DNA of 64,000 nt from Burkholderia seminalis DSM 23518 (lineage in GTDB: Bacteria > Pseudomonadota > Gammaproteobacteria > Burkholderiales > Burkholderiaceae), in contig NZ_CADFDK010000008.1 of the NCBI RefSeq assembly GCF_902832885.1, positions 227,338 through 291,337 on the forward strand, given 5' to 3'. Of the stretch, positions 1 through 7,804 are shown piece after piece. The notes under the pieces are model-generated. The model made no database searches. It was not told where the DNA came from and worked only from the letters and a program-made list of their open reading frames with translations. A program made the translations under genes and the position numbers. Position 1 is the first letter of the stretch. Each line of letters begins with the position of its first letter.

Positions 1-1326
1 CTCGTGATCTCGACTGCAGCCGGCGTGATCGTGTCGCGTGTCGCGACCGACGAGGACATCGGCACGCAGATCACCGGCCAACTGTTCACGAACCCGCGCG
101 TGCTGACGATCACCGGCGTGATCATCGTGGTCATGGGGCTGATCCCCGGGATGCCGCACTTCGCGTTTCTCGCGCTCGGCGGCGGCGCGATCTGGCTGGC
201 CCGCACGCTGACCCGGCGCGCGGCGGCCCGCAAGGCGGCCGGCGACGTGACCGACATCGCGCCGCCCGCGGTGCTGCCGTCCGACAGCCACGAGGCAACC
301 TGGGACGACGTGCAGCTGATCGATCCGCTCGGCCTCGAAGTCGGCTACCGGCTGATCCCGCTTGTCGACAAGGGCAGCGACGGCGAGCTGCTCAAGCGCA
401 TCAAGAGCATCCGCAAGAAATTCGCGCAGGAAATCGGCTTCCTGCCGCCGGTGATCCATATCCGCGACAACCTCGAGCTGCGGCCGAATGCGTACCGGAT
501 CGCGCTGAAGGGCGTCGAGATCGGCGTCGGCGAAGTGTTCCCGGGCCAGTGGCTCGCGATCAACCCGGGCCAGGTGACGGCCGCGCTGCCGGGCGCGGTC
601 ACGCAGGATCCCGCGTTCGGGCTGCCGGCCGTGTGGATCGACGTCGCGCTGCGCGAGCAGGCGCAGGTGTACGGCTACACGGTGGTCGACGCGAGCACGG
701 TCGTCGCGACGCACCTGAACCATCTCGTCGTCCAGCATGCGGCCGAACTGCTCGGCCGCCAGGAAGTGCAGGCGCTCATCGAGCGCACCGGCAAGGACGC
801 GCCGTCGCTCGTCGAGGACCTCGTGCCGAAGACGATCTCGCTGACGACGCTGCAGAAGGTGCTGCAGAACCTGCTCGAGGAAGGCGTGCCGATCCGCGAC
901 ATGCGCACGATCCTCGAGGCCGTGTCCGAACACGCGGGCCGCGGCGACGCGTACGAGATCACGGCCGCGGTGCGGCTCTCGCTCGGCCGCGCGATCACGC
1001 AGCAGTGGTATCCGGGCGCCGGCGAAATGCAGGTGATGGGCCTCGATGCGAATCTCGAGCGCGTGCTGTCGCAGGCGCTCGCCACCGGCGCGAACCCGGG
1101 CCTCGAACCCGGCCTCGCGCACAACCTTCTGACCGGCACGCAGCAAGCGATGCTGCGTCAACAGAATCTCGGGCTGCCGCCCGTGCTGCTCGTGCAGCAC
1201 GCGCTGCGCGCGATGCTCGCGCGTTTCCTGCGCCGCAGCCTGCCGCAATTGAAAGTGCTGTCGTATGCCGAAGTGCCGGACACACGCACGATCAAGGTCG
1301 TTAACGTCATCGGGGGTTCCGCTTGA
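1..1326 (+). CDS. flhA: Flagellar export apparatus protein FlhA, C-terminal part
   Basis: Integral inner-membrane component of the flagellar type III export gate. The gene is cut by the left edge of the window; about 441 of the usual ~700 codons remain and the frame is open from base 1. The fragment begins in the conserved LVISTAAG segment. Two hydrophobic helices follow within the first ~75 residues (last of the membrane domain), and then the large cytoplasmic domain that binds export chaperones and substrates. The reading frame runs to a TGA that overlaps the TTG start of flhF, so translation is probably coupled. Identification is firm from the conserved C-terminal domain and from the flhF-flhG-fliA order downstream. 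Confidence 0.96.
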   Translation, partial: LVISTAAGVIVSRVATDEDIGTQITGQLFTNPRVLTITGVIIVVMGLIPGMPHFAFLALGGGAIWLARTLTRRAAARKAAGDVTDIAPPAVLPSDSHEATWDDVQLIDPLGLEVGYRLIPLVDKGSDGELLKRIKSIRKKFAQEIGFLPPVIHIRDNLELRPNAYRIALKGVEIGVGEVFPGQWLAINPGQVTAALPGAVTQDPAFGLPAVWIDVALREQAQVYGYTVVDASTVVATHLNHLVVQHAAELLGRQEVQALIERTGKDAPSLVEDLVPKTISLTTLQKVLQNLLEEGVPIRDMRTILEAVSEHAGRGDAYEITAAVRLSLGRAITQQWYPGAGEMQVMGLDANLERVLSQALATGANPGLEPGLAHNLLTGTQQAMLRQQNLGLPPVLLVQHALRAMLARFLRRSLPQLKVLSYAEVPDTRTIKVVNVIGGSA

Positions 1327-3104
1327 ACATTCGCAAATTCACCGGCGCAACGAGCCGCGACGCACTTCGTCTCGTGCGCGAGGCGCTCGGCGCCGACGCG
1401 GTCGTGCTGTCGAACCGCACGCTCGATGACGGCAGCGTCGAAATCGTTGCACTCGCCGATTCGGACCTGGCCGCGGTGACGCCGCCGGCCGCCCGCTCGC
1501 GCCTCGCCACGCCGCGCCTGCCGGAATCCGTGCCGGCCGCCGCCGTGCCGGGCATCGTGTCGCGCCCGGGCGCGGTACCGGCGCGCCCGGTCATGAATCC
1601 TTATGCCGCCGGCGAAGGCGGGCTGCCGGACGTGTTCTCGTCCGTGTTCGGCGCGAGCGCCGACGCGGAGGAGCCGGACGCGCACGCGTCGGCGCTCGAT
1701 GCGGATGCGCCGGCCATGCCGCCGGCTGCGGCCTCGCCGCCGATCGCCACGTCCGCCGCCGGCATCGCCGCCGACACCCCGGCCGCCGGCGCGGCCGAAC
1801 CTGCCCCCTGGCTGGTCGAGCACGCGAAGCGCCTGACGCAGCAGCGCGACGCGCTGATCGCACGCGCGCAGGCGCCGGCCACGCCGCCCGCGAGCGCACC
1901 CGCGCCGCAGGCCGCCGCGCGCGCGACGCCGCCCGACTGGGCGCGCGACATCGTGCGCGACGCCGAGCGCCGGATGCCGGCCGCCTCCCGCGCGCCCGAC
2001 ACGGGCGCCGCGCACGCGGCAAAGACGGCCGAGCGCGCGCGCCTGTCCGCCGACACGGCCGCCGCGGTGGCCGACGCGGTGAAGTCGCGCATCGAGCGGA
2101 TCGTCAACGACACGGTGATGCAGGAACTCGGCGAACTGCGCGGGATGATGGAAGAGCAGTTCGACAGCCTGAAGTGGCACGACCGCCAGCGTCGCAGCGC
2201 CGTGCACGGCGCGCTGACGAAGCACCTGTTCGCGGCCGGTTTCTCCGCGCAGCTCGTGCGGATGCTGGTCGACAACCTGCCGTCCGGCGACGGCACGCAG
2301 ACCTTCGAACAGGCCGCCGAATGGGCGCAGTCGGTGCTCGCGTCGAACCTGCCGGTGCTCGACAGCGAGGATGCGCTGATGGAGCGCGGCGGCGTGTTCG
2401 CGCTGATGGGGCCGACGGGCGTCGGCAAGACGACCACCACCGCGAAGCTGGCCGCGCGCTGCGTGATGCGCTTCGGCGCGAGCAAGGTCGCGCTGCTGAC
2501 CACCGACAGCTACCGGATCGGCGGCCACGAGCAGTTGCGCATCTTCGGCAAGATCCTCGGCGTGCCGGTGCACGCGGTGAAGGATGCGGGCGATCTCGCG
2601 CTCGCGCTGTCCGAGCTGCGCAACAAGCACATCGTGCTGATCGACACGATCGGCATGAGCCAGCGCGACCGCGCGGTGTCCGACCAGATCGCGATGCTGC
2701 ACGGCGCGAACGCGCCGGTGCAGCGCTTGCTGCTGCTCAACGCGACGAGCCACGGCGACACGCTCAACGAAGTCGTGCAGGCATACCGCAGCGCGGGCGA
2801 GCATCCGCACGCGGCATCCTCCGATCTCGCCGGCTGCATCCTCACGAAGCTCGACGAGGCGACCCACCTCGGCGGCGTGCTCGACACGGTGATCCGCTAC
2901 AAGCTGCCGGTCCACTACGTGTCGACCGGCCAGAAGGTGCCGGAGAACCTGTACGTCGCCTCGACCAAATTCCTGCTGAAGAGCGCGTTCTGTGTGCCGC
3001 GCGACGGCTCCCCCTTCGTGCCGCAAGACGAGGACATGCCGACGCTGCTTTCCGCACTGACCGCACGTTCCACCGCCGAGCTGCACGAGGTGCGATTTGG
3101 ATAA
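1323..3104 (+). CDS. flhF: Flagellar biosynthesis GTPase FlhF
   Basis: SRP-type GTPase that sets flagellar position and number in polarly flagellated bacteria. It has 593 residues: a B domain at the N-terminus, a long Ala/Pro-rich low-complexity linker (roughly residues 60-230), then the NG GTPase domain. The P-loop GPTGVGKTTTTAKLA begins near residue 363, TTDSYRIGG follows, and the DTIG motif is the G3 equivalent (DTAG in SRP GTPases). The start is TTG, overlapping the flhA stop by 3 bases; no other start fits the conserved NIRKFTG opening. The stop overlaps the start of flhG. The linker is longer than in many homologues, which is common in Burkholderia. Confident. Confidence 0.96.
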   Translation: MNIRKFTGATSRDALRLVREALGADAVVLSNRTLDDGSVEIVALADSDLAAVTPPAARSRLATPRLPESVPAAAVPGIVSRPGAVPARPVMNPYAAGEGGLPDVFSSVFGASADAEEPDAHASALDADAPAMPPAAASPPIATSAAGIAADTPAAGAAEPAPWLVEHAKRLTQQRDALIARAQAPATPPASAPAPQAAARATPPDWARDIVRDAERRMPAASRAPDTGAAHAAKTAERARLSADTAAAVADAVKSRIERIVNDTVMQELGELRGMMEEQFDSLKWHDRQRRSAVHGALTKHLFAAGFSAQLVRMLVDNLPSGDGTQTFEQAAEWAQSVLASNLPVLDSEDALMERGGVFALMGPTGVGKTTTTAKLAARCVMRFGASKVALLTTDSYRIGGHEQLRIFGKILGVPVHAVKDAGDLALALSELRNKHIVLIDTIGMSQRDRAVSDQIAMLHGANAPVQRLLLLNATSHGDTLNEVVQAYRSAGEHPHAASSDLAGCILTKLDEATHLGGVLDTVIRYKLPVHYVSTGQKVPENLYVASTKFLLKSAFCVPRDGSPFVPQDEDMPTLLSALTARSTAELHEVRFG

Positions 3105-3915
3105 ACGGATCATCGACCAGGCCGAAGGGCTGCGGCGCCTGCTGGCCGGGCGCGCGTCGCGCATCGTCGCGGTGACGGGCGGGCCGACGGGGGTGGGCTG
3201 CACGTCCGCCATCGTGAATCTGGCGACGGCGCTTGCGTCGCTCGGCAAGGACGTGCTCGTCGTCGACGAACGCGCCGACGTGCATTCGGCCAGCGCGACC
3301 CTGGCGGGCGCGTGGCTGCGCGACGGCGAACGCACGCGGGTGGCCGCCGGCTTCGGCCTGTGCGCGGCCGCGCGGCTCGCGCGTGCCGGCTACAGCGACG
3401 CGCAGTTGAGCGATTTCATCGACGGCCCGGCCGACATCGTGCTGGTCGACGCGCAGCTCGGCGCCGACGGTTCGTTCTCGGCGCTCGCCCGCGAGGCCCA
3501 CGACGTGCTGGTCGTCACGCGGGTCGCCGCGCAGGCGATCACCGAGGCGTACGCATGCATGAAGCGGCTGCATTTCGCGCACGCGTTCGCGCAGTTCCGC
3601 GTGCTGACCAATCACGTCGGCAGCCACGCGGACGCGAAGACGGCCTTCGACAACCTCGCGGGCGTCGCGAGCCGCTACCTGACCGTGTCGATCGCCGACG
3701 CGGGCTGCGTGAGCGCCGATCCGCTCGTCGAGCATGCGCGCGAACTGATGCACGCGGTGGTCGATGCGTTCCCGTCGTCGCCGGCCGCGCGCGACTACCG
3801 GCAGATTGCCGCCGACCTGCTGTACTGGCCGATGCGCCCGCGGCCGGGCACGGGGCGCGCGGTCCACGCGGGCGGCAAGCCGTCGTATGAGGCCGGCGCG
3901 GCACACGCCGCGTGA
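3097..3915 (+). CDS. flhG: FlhG/FleN-like MinD-family protein with degenerate P-loop
   Basis: By position (between flhF and fliA, overlapping flhF by 8 bases) and by its ParA/MinD-like fold this is the flagellar-number regulator FlhG (FleN), 272 residues, starting at TTG. The usual deviant Walker A of this family is GGKGGVGKT. Here residues 28-36 read GGPTGVGCT, so the signature lysine is Pro30 and the P-loop lysine is Cys35. The following NLATALASLGKDVLVVDE segment is otherwise family-like. Known FlhG works as an ATP-dependent dimer that stimulates FlhF. Loss of both lysines suggests weak or no ATP hydrolysis, but this is inference. There is no frameshift, and codon use matches its neighbours, so the gene looks maintained. 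Confidence 0.85.
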   Translation: MDKRIIDQAEGLRRLLAGRASRIVAVTGGPTGVGCTSAIVNLATALASLGKDVLVVDERADVHSASATLAGAWLRDGERTRVAAGFGLCAAARLARAGYSDAQLSDFIDGPADIVLVDAQLGADGSFSALAREAHDVLVVTRVAAQAITEAYACMKRLHFAHAFAQFRVLTNHVGSHADAKTAFDNLAGVASRYLTVSIADAGCVSADPLVEHARELMHAVVDAFPSSPAARDYRQIAADLLYWPMRPRPGTGRAVHAGGKPSYEAGAAHAA

Positions 3916-3937
3916 GCGCCACCGGAAGGAGAGAGCC

Positions 3938-4672
3938 ATGATGTACAACGCTCAAGGAAAGATGTCCCAAGCCGACGTGCTCGCGCAATATGCGCCGCTC
4001 GTGCGTCGCCTCGGGCTGCAGCTCGTCGCGAAGATGCCGGCGAGCGTCGACCTCGACGATCTGATCCAGGCCGGCATGATCGGCCTGATGGACGCGGCCG
4101 GCCGCTACAAGGAAGACCAGGGCGCGCAGTTCGAGACCTACGCGACGCAGCGCATCCGCGGCGCGATGCTCGACGAGCTGCGCAGCAACGACTGGCTGCC
4201 GCGCAGCCTGCGCAAGACGTCGCGCGAGGTCGAGCACGCGGTGCACCAGGTCGAGCAGCATCTCGGCCGCTCGGCGAGCGAGACCGAGATCGCCGAGCAC
4301 CTGAAGATGCCGCTCGACGAATACCAGGGGATGCTGCAGGACCTGCACGGCAGCCAGCTCATCTACTACGAGGATTTCGACCGCGCGGCCGACGACGAGC
4401 CGTTTCTCGACCGCTATCGCGTCGATCACGCCGATCCGCTGTCGGCGCTGCTCGACGAGCACCTGCGCGAGGCGCTCGTCGAGGCGATCGAGCGGCTGCC
4501 GGAGCGCGAGAAGCTGCTGATGTCGCTGTACTACGAACGGGGTCTGAATCTGCGCGAGATCGGCGCGGTGCTCGAAGTGAGCGAGTCGCGCGTGTGCCAG
4601 CTGCACAGCCAGGCCGTCGCGCGCCTGCGCGCGCGGCTGCGCGAACAGGCCTGGGTCGGCGCGGAGTCCTGA
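3938..4672 (+). CDS. fliA: RNA polymerase sigma factor FliA (sigma-28)
   Basis: Alternative sigma factor for late flagellar and chemotaxis genes, 244 residues. Region 2 includes LDDLIQAGMIGLMDAAGRY (the -10 recognition core) and GAMLDELRSNDWLPRS. Region 3 includes VEHAVHQVEQHLGRSASETEIAEHL. The C-terminal region 4 helix-turn-helix is LNLREIGAVLEVSESRVCQLHSQA cut short here as LREIGAVLEVSESRVCQLH. Two in-frame ATGs are adjacent at the start (3938 and 3941), with a GGAAGGAGAG ribosome-binding site just upstream. It lies 22 bases after flhG, as the last visible gene of the flhAFG-fliA operon. No clear terminator follows; a short GC hairpin near 4677 lacks a T tract. Confidence 0.96.
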   Translation: MMYNAQGKMSQADVLAQYAPLVRRLGLQLVAKMPASVDLDDLIQAGMIGLMDAAGRYKEDQGAQFETYATQRIRGAMLDELRSNDWLPRSLRKTSREVEHAVHQVEQHLGRSASETEIAEHLKMPLDEYQGMLQDLHGSQLIYYEDFDRAADDEPFLDRYRVDHADPLSALLDEHLREALVEAIERLPEREKLLMSLYYERGLNLREIGAVLEVSESRVCQLHSQAVARLRARLREQAWVGAES

Positions 4673-4759
4673 CCCTGTCAGGGCGGCCACGCGCGCCGAC
4701 GCCGCGCGCTTGTGCCGTGCTTGCGTCGCGGTGCTCGCGCATTTTGCGCGCCGATTTGC

Positions 4760-4765
4760 TACAAT
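4760..4765 (+). promoter_or_regulatory. Candidate -10 box of the ahcY transcript
   Basis: TACAAT lies about 11 bases before the first riboswitch helix, which is the right place for the start of an SAH-riboswitch transcript. No convincing -35 at 17 bases was found, so the promoter may be weak or activator-dependent. Confidence 0.45.
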
Positions 4766-4775
4766 CCCCTCCGTT

Positions 4776-4893
4776 TTCCGAGGAGCGTTGCGACGGACCG
4801 TCCGTGTCCGCCAGGCTCGGAAGGCTTCACCAAGCAGCCGTGCGGCGCGTTCAGCGATCGTCGCGCCGGCCCCGCTTCCTGAACGGCGCTCAC
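4776..4893 (+). ncRNA. S-adenosylhomocysteine (SAH) riboswitch
   Basis: Leader of ahcY matching the SAH aptamer known from betaproteobacteria. P1 is a perfect 7-bp helix (TTCCGAG 4776-4782 with CTCGGAA 4816-4822). Inside it P2 is ACGGA-CCG-TCCGT (4793-4805), and the conserved GCCAGGCTCGG segment precedes the P1 3' strand. The pseudoknot P4 pairs GAGCG (4783-4787) with CGCTC (4887-4891). A ~60-nt GC-rich insertion (4823-4881) lies where an optional extra stem is known to vary. SAH riboswitches turn expression on when SAH accumulates, which fits ahcY as the target. The ahcY ribosome-binding site begins ~27 bases after the pseudoknot. Confidence 0.88.
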
Positions 4894-4930
4894 GTCACCA
4901 ATCTAGAACTTTTTTAGAAAGGAGGGCGTG

Positions 4931-6349
4931 ATGAACGCCATTATCGATTCCAAGGCTTCCCACGATTACGTCGTCGCCGACATGGCACTGGCCGGCTGGG
5001 GCCGCAAGGAACTCAACATCGCCGAGACCGAAATGCCGGGCCTCGTGCAGATCCGCGACGAATACAAGGCGCAGCAGCCGCTGAAGGGCGCGCGCATCGC
5101 CGGTTCGCTGCACATGACGATCCAGACGGGCGTGCTGATCGAGACGCTGAAGGCGCTCGGCGCGGACGTCCGCTGGGCCTCGTGCAACATCTTCTCGACG
5201 CAGGATCACGCCGCGGCCGCGATCGTCGAAGCCGGCACGCCGGTGTTCGCGTTCAAGGGCGAGTCGCTCGACGAATACTGGGAGTTCTCGCACCGCATCT
5301 TCGAATGGCCGAACGGCGAATTCGCGAACATGATCCTGGACGACGGCGGCGACGCAACGCTGCTGCTGATCCTCGGCGCGAAGGCCGAGAAGGACCGTTC
5401 GGTGATCGCGAAGCCGACCAACGAGGAAGAAGTCGCGCTGTACAAGTCGATCGCGAAGCACCTCGACATCGATGCGACCTGGTACTCGAAGCGCCTCGCG
5501 CACATCAAGGGCGTGACCGAGGAAACCACGACCGGCGTGCACCGCCTGTACCAGATGGAAAAGGACGGCCGCCTGCCGTTCCCGGCGTTCAACGTGAACG
5601 ATTCGGTCACGAAGTCGAAGTTCGACAACCTGTACGGCTGCCGCGAATCGCTGGTCGACGGCATCAAGCGCGCGACCGACGTGATGATCGCGGGCAAGGT
5701 CGCGGTCGTCGCGGGCTACGGCGACGTGGGCAAGGGCTGCGCGCAGTCGCTGCGCGGCCTGGGCGCGACCGTGTGGGTCACCGAAATCGATCCGATCTGC
5801 GCGCTGCAGGCGGCGATGGAAGGCTACCGCGTCGTGACGATGGAATACGCGGCCGACAAGGCCGACATCTTCGTGACGGCGACCGGCAACTACCACGTGA
5901 TCAACCACGATCACATGAAGGCGATGCGCCACAACGCGATCGTCTGCAACATCGGCCACTTCGACTCGGAAATCGACGTCGCGTCGACGCGCCAGTACCA
6001 GTGGGAAAACATCAAGCCGCAGGTCGACCACATCATCTTCCCGGACGGCAAGCGCGTGATCCTGCTGGCGGAAGGCCGCCTCGTGAACCTCGGCTGCGCG
6101 ACCGGCCACCCGTCGTTCGTGATGTCGAACTCGTTCGCGAACCAGACGCTCGCGCAGATCGAGCTGTTCGTGCGCGGCAACGAGTACGAGAACAAGGTGT
6201 ACGTGCTGCCGAAGCATCTCGATGAAAAGGTCGCGCGCCTGCACCTCGCGCGCATCGGCGCGAACCTGTCCGTGCTGTCGGACGAGCAGGCTTCGTACAT
6301 CGGCGTGCAGAAGGACGGCCCGTTCAAGCCGAACCACTACCGCTACTGA
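4931..6349 (+). CDS. ahcY: Adenosylhomocysteinase (SAH hydrolase)
   Basis: Cytosolic NAD-dependent enzyme that reversibly splits S-adenosylhomocysteine into homocysteine and adenosine, removing the product inhibitor of methyltransferases. It has 472 residues, the size of the long bacterial form with the ~40-residue insertion. The NAD-binding motif [17 protein letters not shown] is central, the substrate domain carries [13 protein letters not shown] and [13 protein letters not shown], and the protein ends in the family-typical KPNHYRY. ATG 4931 is preferred over GTG 4928 because AAAGGAGGG sits ~6 bases before it. It is preceded by an SAH riboswitch and followed by a small membrane protein and metF, so a methyl-cycle transcript is likely. 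Confidence 0.97.
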   Translation: MNAIIDSKASHDYVVADMALAGWGRKELNIAETEMPGLVQIRDEYKAQQPLKGARIAGSLHMTIQTGVLIETLKALGADVRWASCNIFSTQDHAAAAIVEAGTPVFAFKGESLDEYWEFSHRIFEWPNGEFANMILDDGGDATLLLILGAKAEKDRSVIAKPTNEEEVALYKSIAKHLDIDATWYSKRLAHIKGVTEETTTGVHRLYQMEKDGRLPFPAFNVNDSVTKSKFDNLYGCRESLVDGIKRATDVMIAGKVAVVAGYGDVGKGCAQSLRGLGATVWVTEIDPICALQAAMEGYRVVTMEYAADKADIFVTATGNYHVINHDHMKAMRHNAIVCNIGHFDSEIDVASTRQYQWENIKPQVDHIIFPDGKRVILLAEGRLVNLGCATGHPSFVMSNSFANQTLAQIELFVRGNEYENKVYVLPKHLDEKVARLHLARIGANLSVLSDEQASYIGVQKDGPFKPNHYRY

Positions 6350-6513
6350 TGCGTCGCGGCCGCCGCCGTGCCGTGCGCGCCCCGCTGCGGGACGCACGGT
6401 GCGGCAGCGGCCCGGCGCCGGATCGCCGGCTTGCCGCGCGGCGCCTTCGGGCCCGCGCGGCGGCCGGCGGCGGCCACTGATCGTACAGATCGACAACCGA
6501 ACCGGAGCACTCC

Positions 6514-6867
6514 ATGAGCGTCATCCTCACCTGGGTCATCAACGCGCTCGCGCTGCTGATCATCACGTATCTCGTGCCGTCGATCCACATCAAGAGCTTC
6601 GGCACCGCGCTGATCATCGCGGTCGTGCTCGGCCTGATCAACACGGTGATCCGTCCGGTGCTGATCCTGCTGACGCTGCCCGTGACGATCGTCACGCTGG
6701 GGGTGTTCATCCTCGTCGTGAACGCGCTGTGCTTCTGGTTCGCGTCGTCGCTGCTGAAGGGCTTCGAGGTGTCGGGATTCTGGTCCGCGTTCTTCGGGTC
6801 GATCCTGTACAGCATCGTGTCGTGGCTGCTGTCCGCCCTGATCTTCGGCCAGCGCGACATCGGCTGA
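6514..6867 (+). CDS. YvlD/DUF360-type small membrane protein ("phage holin family 4" superfamily)
   Basis: Protein of 117 residues made almost entirely of four hydrophobic segments (about residues 5-25, 30-50, 55-77 and 85-110), with the conserved loop GLINTVIRPVLILLTLPVTI typical of the YvlD / Phage_holin_4_2 family. Start ATG is preceded by CGGAG. The holin name is only a Pfam superfamily label; nothing phage-like surrounds it. Its function is unknown. It sits 164 bases after ahcY and 19 bases before metF, an arrangement that keeps it inside the methyl-cycle cluster, though a role there is not evident from its sequence. Confidence 0.85.
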   Translation: MSVILTWVINALALLIITYLVPSIHIKSFGTALIIAVVLGLINTVIRPVLILLTLPVTIVTLGVFILVVNALCFWFASSLLKGFEVSGFWSAFFGSILYSIVSWLLSALIFGQRDIG

Positions 6868-6886
6868 GGGCTGAACCCACCGAATC

Positions 6887-7717
6887 ATGAAACCGATCGA
6901 ACTCTCGTTTGAATTCTTCCCGCCGAAGACGGCGGACGGCGTCGAAAAGCTGCGCGCGACGCGTGCGCAACTGCTGCCGCTGAAGCCGAAATTCGTCTCC
7001 GTGACGTTCGGCGCCGGCGGCTCGACGCAGCAGGGCACGCTCGATACCGTGCTCGACATGCAGAAGGACGGCCTCGAGGCCGCGCCGCACCTGTCGTGCA
7101 TCGGCTCGTCGCGCGACAGCCTGCGCGCGATCCTCGACCAGTACCGCTCGCACGGCATCCGGCACATCGTCGCGCTGCGCGGCGACCTGCCGTCGGGTAT
7201 GGGCGAGGTCGGCGAGCTGCGTTATGCGTCCGAGCTCGTCAGCTTCATCCGCGCCGAGCATGGCGACTGGTTCCACATCGAAGTCGCCGGCTACCCGGAG
7301 TATCACCCGCAGTCGCGTTCGCCGAAGGCCGATCTCGAGAATTTCGCGCGCAAGGTGAAAGCCGGCGCGAATTCCGCGATCACGCAGTACTTCTTCAACG
7401 CCGACGCGTATTTCCGCTTCGTCGACGATACGCGCAAGCTGGGCGTGGACGTGCCGATCGTGCCGGGCATCATGCCGATCACGAACTTCTCGCAGCTGAT
7501 GCGCTTCTCCGAGATGTGCGGCGCCGAAGTGCCGCGCTGGGTCGCGCGCCGGCTCGAAAGCTTCGGCGACGATCGCGAGTCGATCCGCGCGTTCGGCGCG
7601 GACGTCGTCACGGGCCTGTGCCAGCGCCTGATCGATGCGGGCGTGCCTGGGCTGCATTTCTATACGCTGAACGCAGCGACCGCCACGCGGACGATCTGCG
7701 AACGGCTCGCCGTGTAA
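6887..7717 (+). CDS. metF: 5,10-methylenetetrahydrofolate reductase
   Basis: Flavin-dependent TIM-barrel enzyme that reduces methylene-THF to methyl-THF, the methyl donor for methionine synthesis from the homocysteine that AhcY releases. It has 276 residues, the usual bacterial MetF length. Visible motifs are ELSFEFFPPKT at the N-terminus (with the catalytic glutamate), VSVTFGAGGSTQQGT, IVALRGDLP, and GANSAITQYFFNADAYFRF for substrate and FAD contacts. It starts 19 bases after the YvlD-like gene and is followed by a strong bidirectional terminator, so it closes the transcription unit that begins at the SAH riboswitch. Confidence 0.96.
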   Translation: MKPIELSFEFFPPKTADGVEKLRATRAQLLPLKPKFVSVTFGAGGSTQQGTLDTVLDMQKDGLEAAPHLSCIGSSRDSLRAILDQYRSHGIRHIVALRGDLPSGMGEVGELRYASELVSFIRAEHGDWFHIEVAGYPEYHPQSRSPKADLENFARKVKAGANSAITQYFFNADAYFRFVDDTRKLGVDVPIVPGIMPITNFSQLMRFSEMCGAEVPRWVARRLESFGDDRESIRAFGADVVTGLCQRLIDAGVPGLHFYTLNAATATRTICERLAV

Positions 7718-7742
7718 GCGCGGTCGCGCGGTTGCATGCGCC

Positions 7743-7776
7743 AAAACCCCGCCGGGTTCCCGGCGGGGTTTTTTTT
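7743..7776. terminator. Bidirectional terminator between metF and the amidase gene
   Basis: AAAACCCCGCCGGG and CCCGGCGGGGTTTT form a 14-bp stem around a 2-base loop, followed on the plus strand by an eight-base T run and preceded by A residues that give T's on the minus strand. It serves the convergent metF and amidase genes. Confidence 0.9.
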
Positions 7777-7804
7777 CGTGACGCGTGGCGCAAGCGCCGG
7801 CGCG

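Noticed and set aside
3200-3240. Possibility that the altered FlhG P-loop is a sequencing error
   Set aside because: Two separate residues are changed, the frame is intact across the site, and neighbouring motifs are normal, so a single base error would not produce it.
1158-3335. Long open frame antisense to flhF and flhG
   Set aside because: Low-complexity Arg/Ala/Val sequence with no motif, covered by two conserved flagellar genes on the other strand.
4677-4693. Terminator after fliA
   Set aside because: CCTGAC-CCT-GTCAGG is only a 6-bp stem without a T run.
6514-6867. Possible phage holin
   Set aside because: Only the superfamily name suggests a phage link; no phage genes are near, and the YvlD-like family is chromosomal and widespread.
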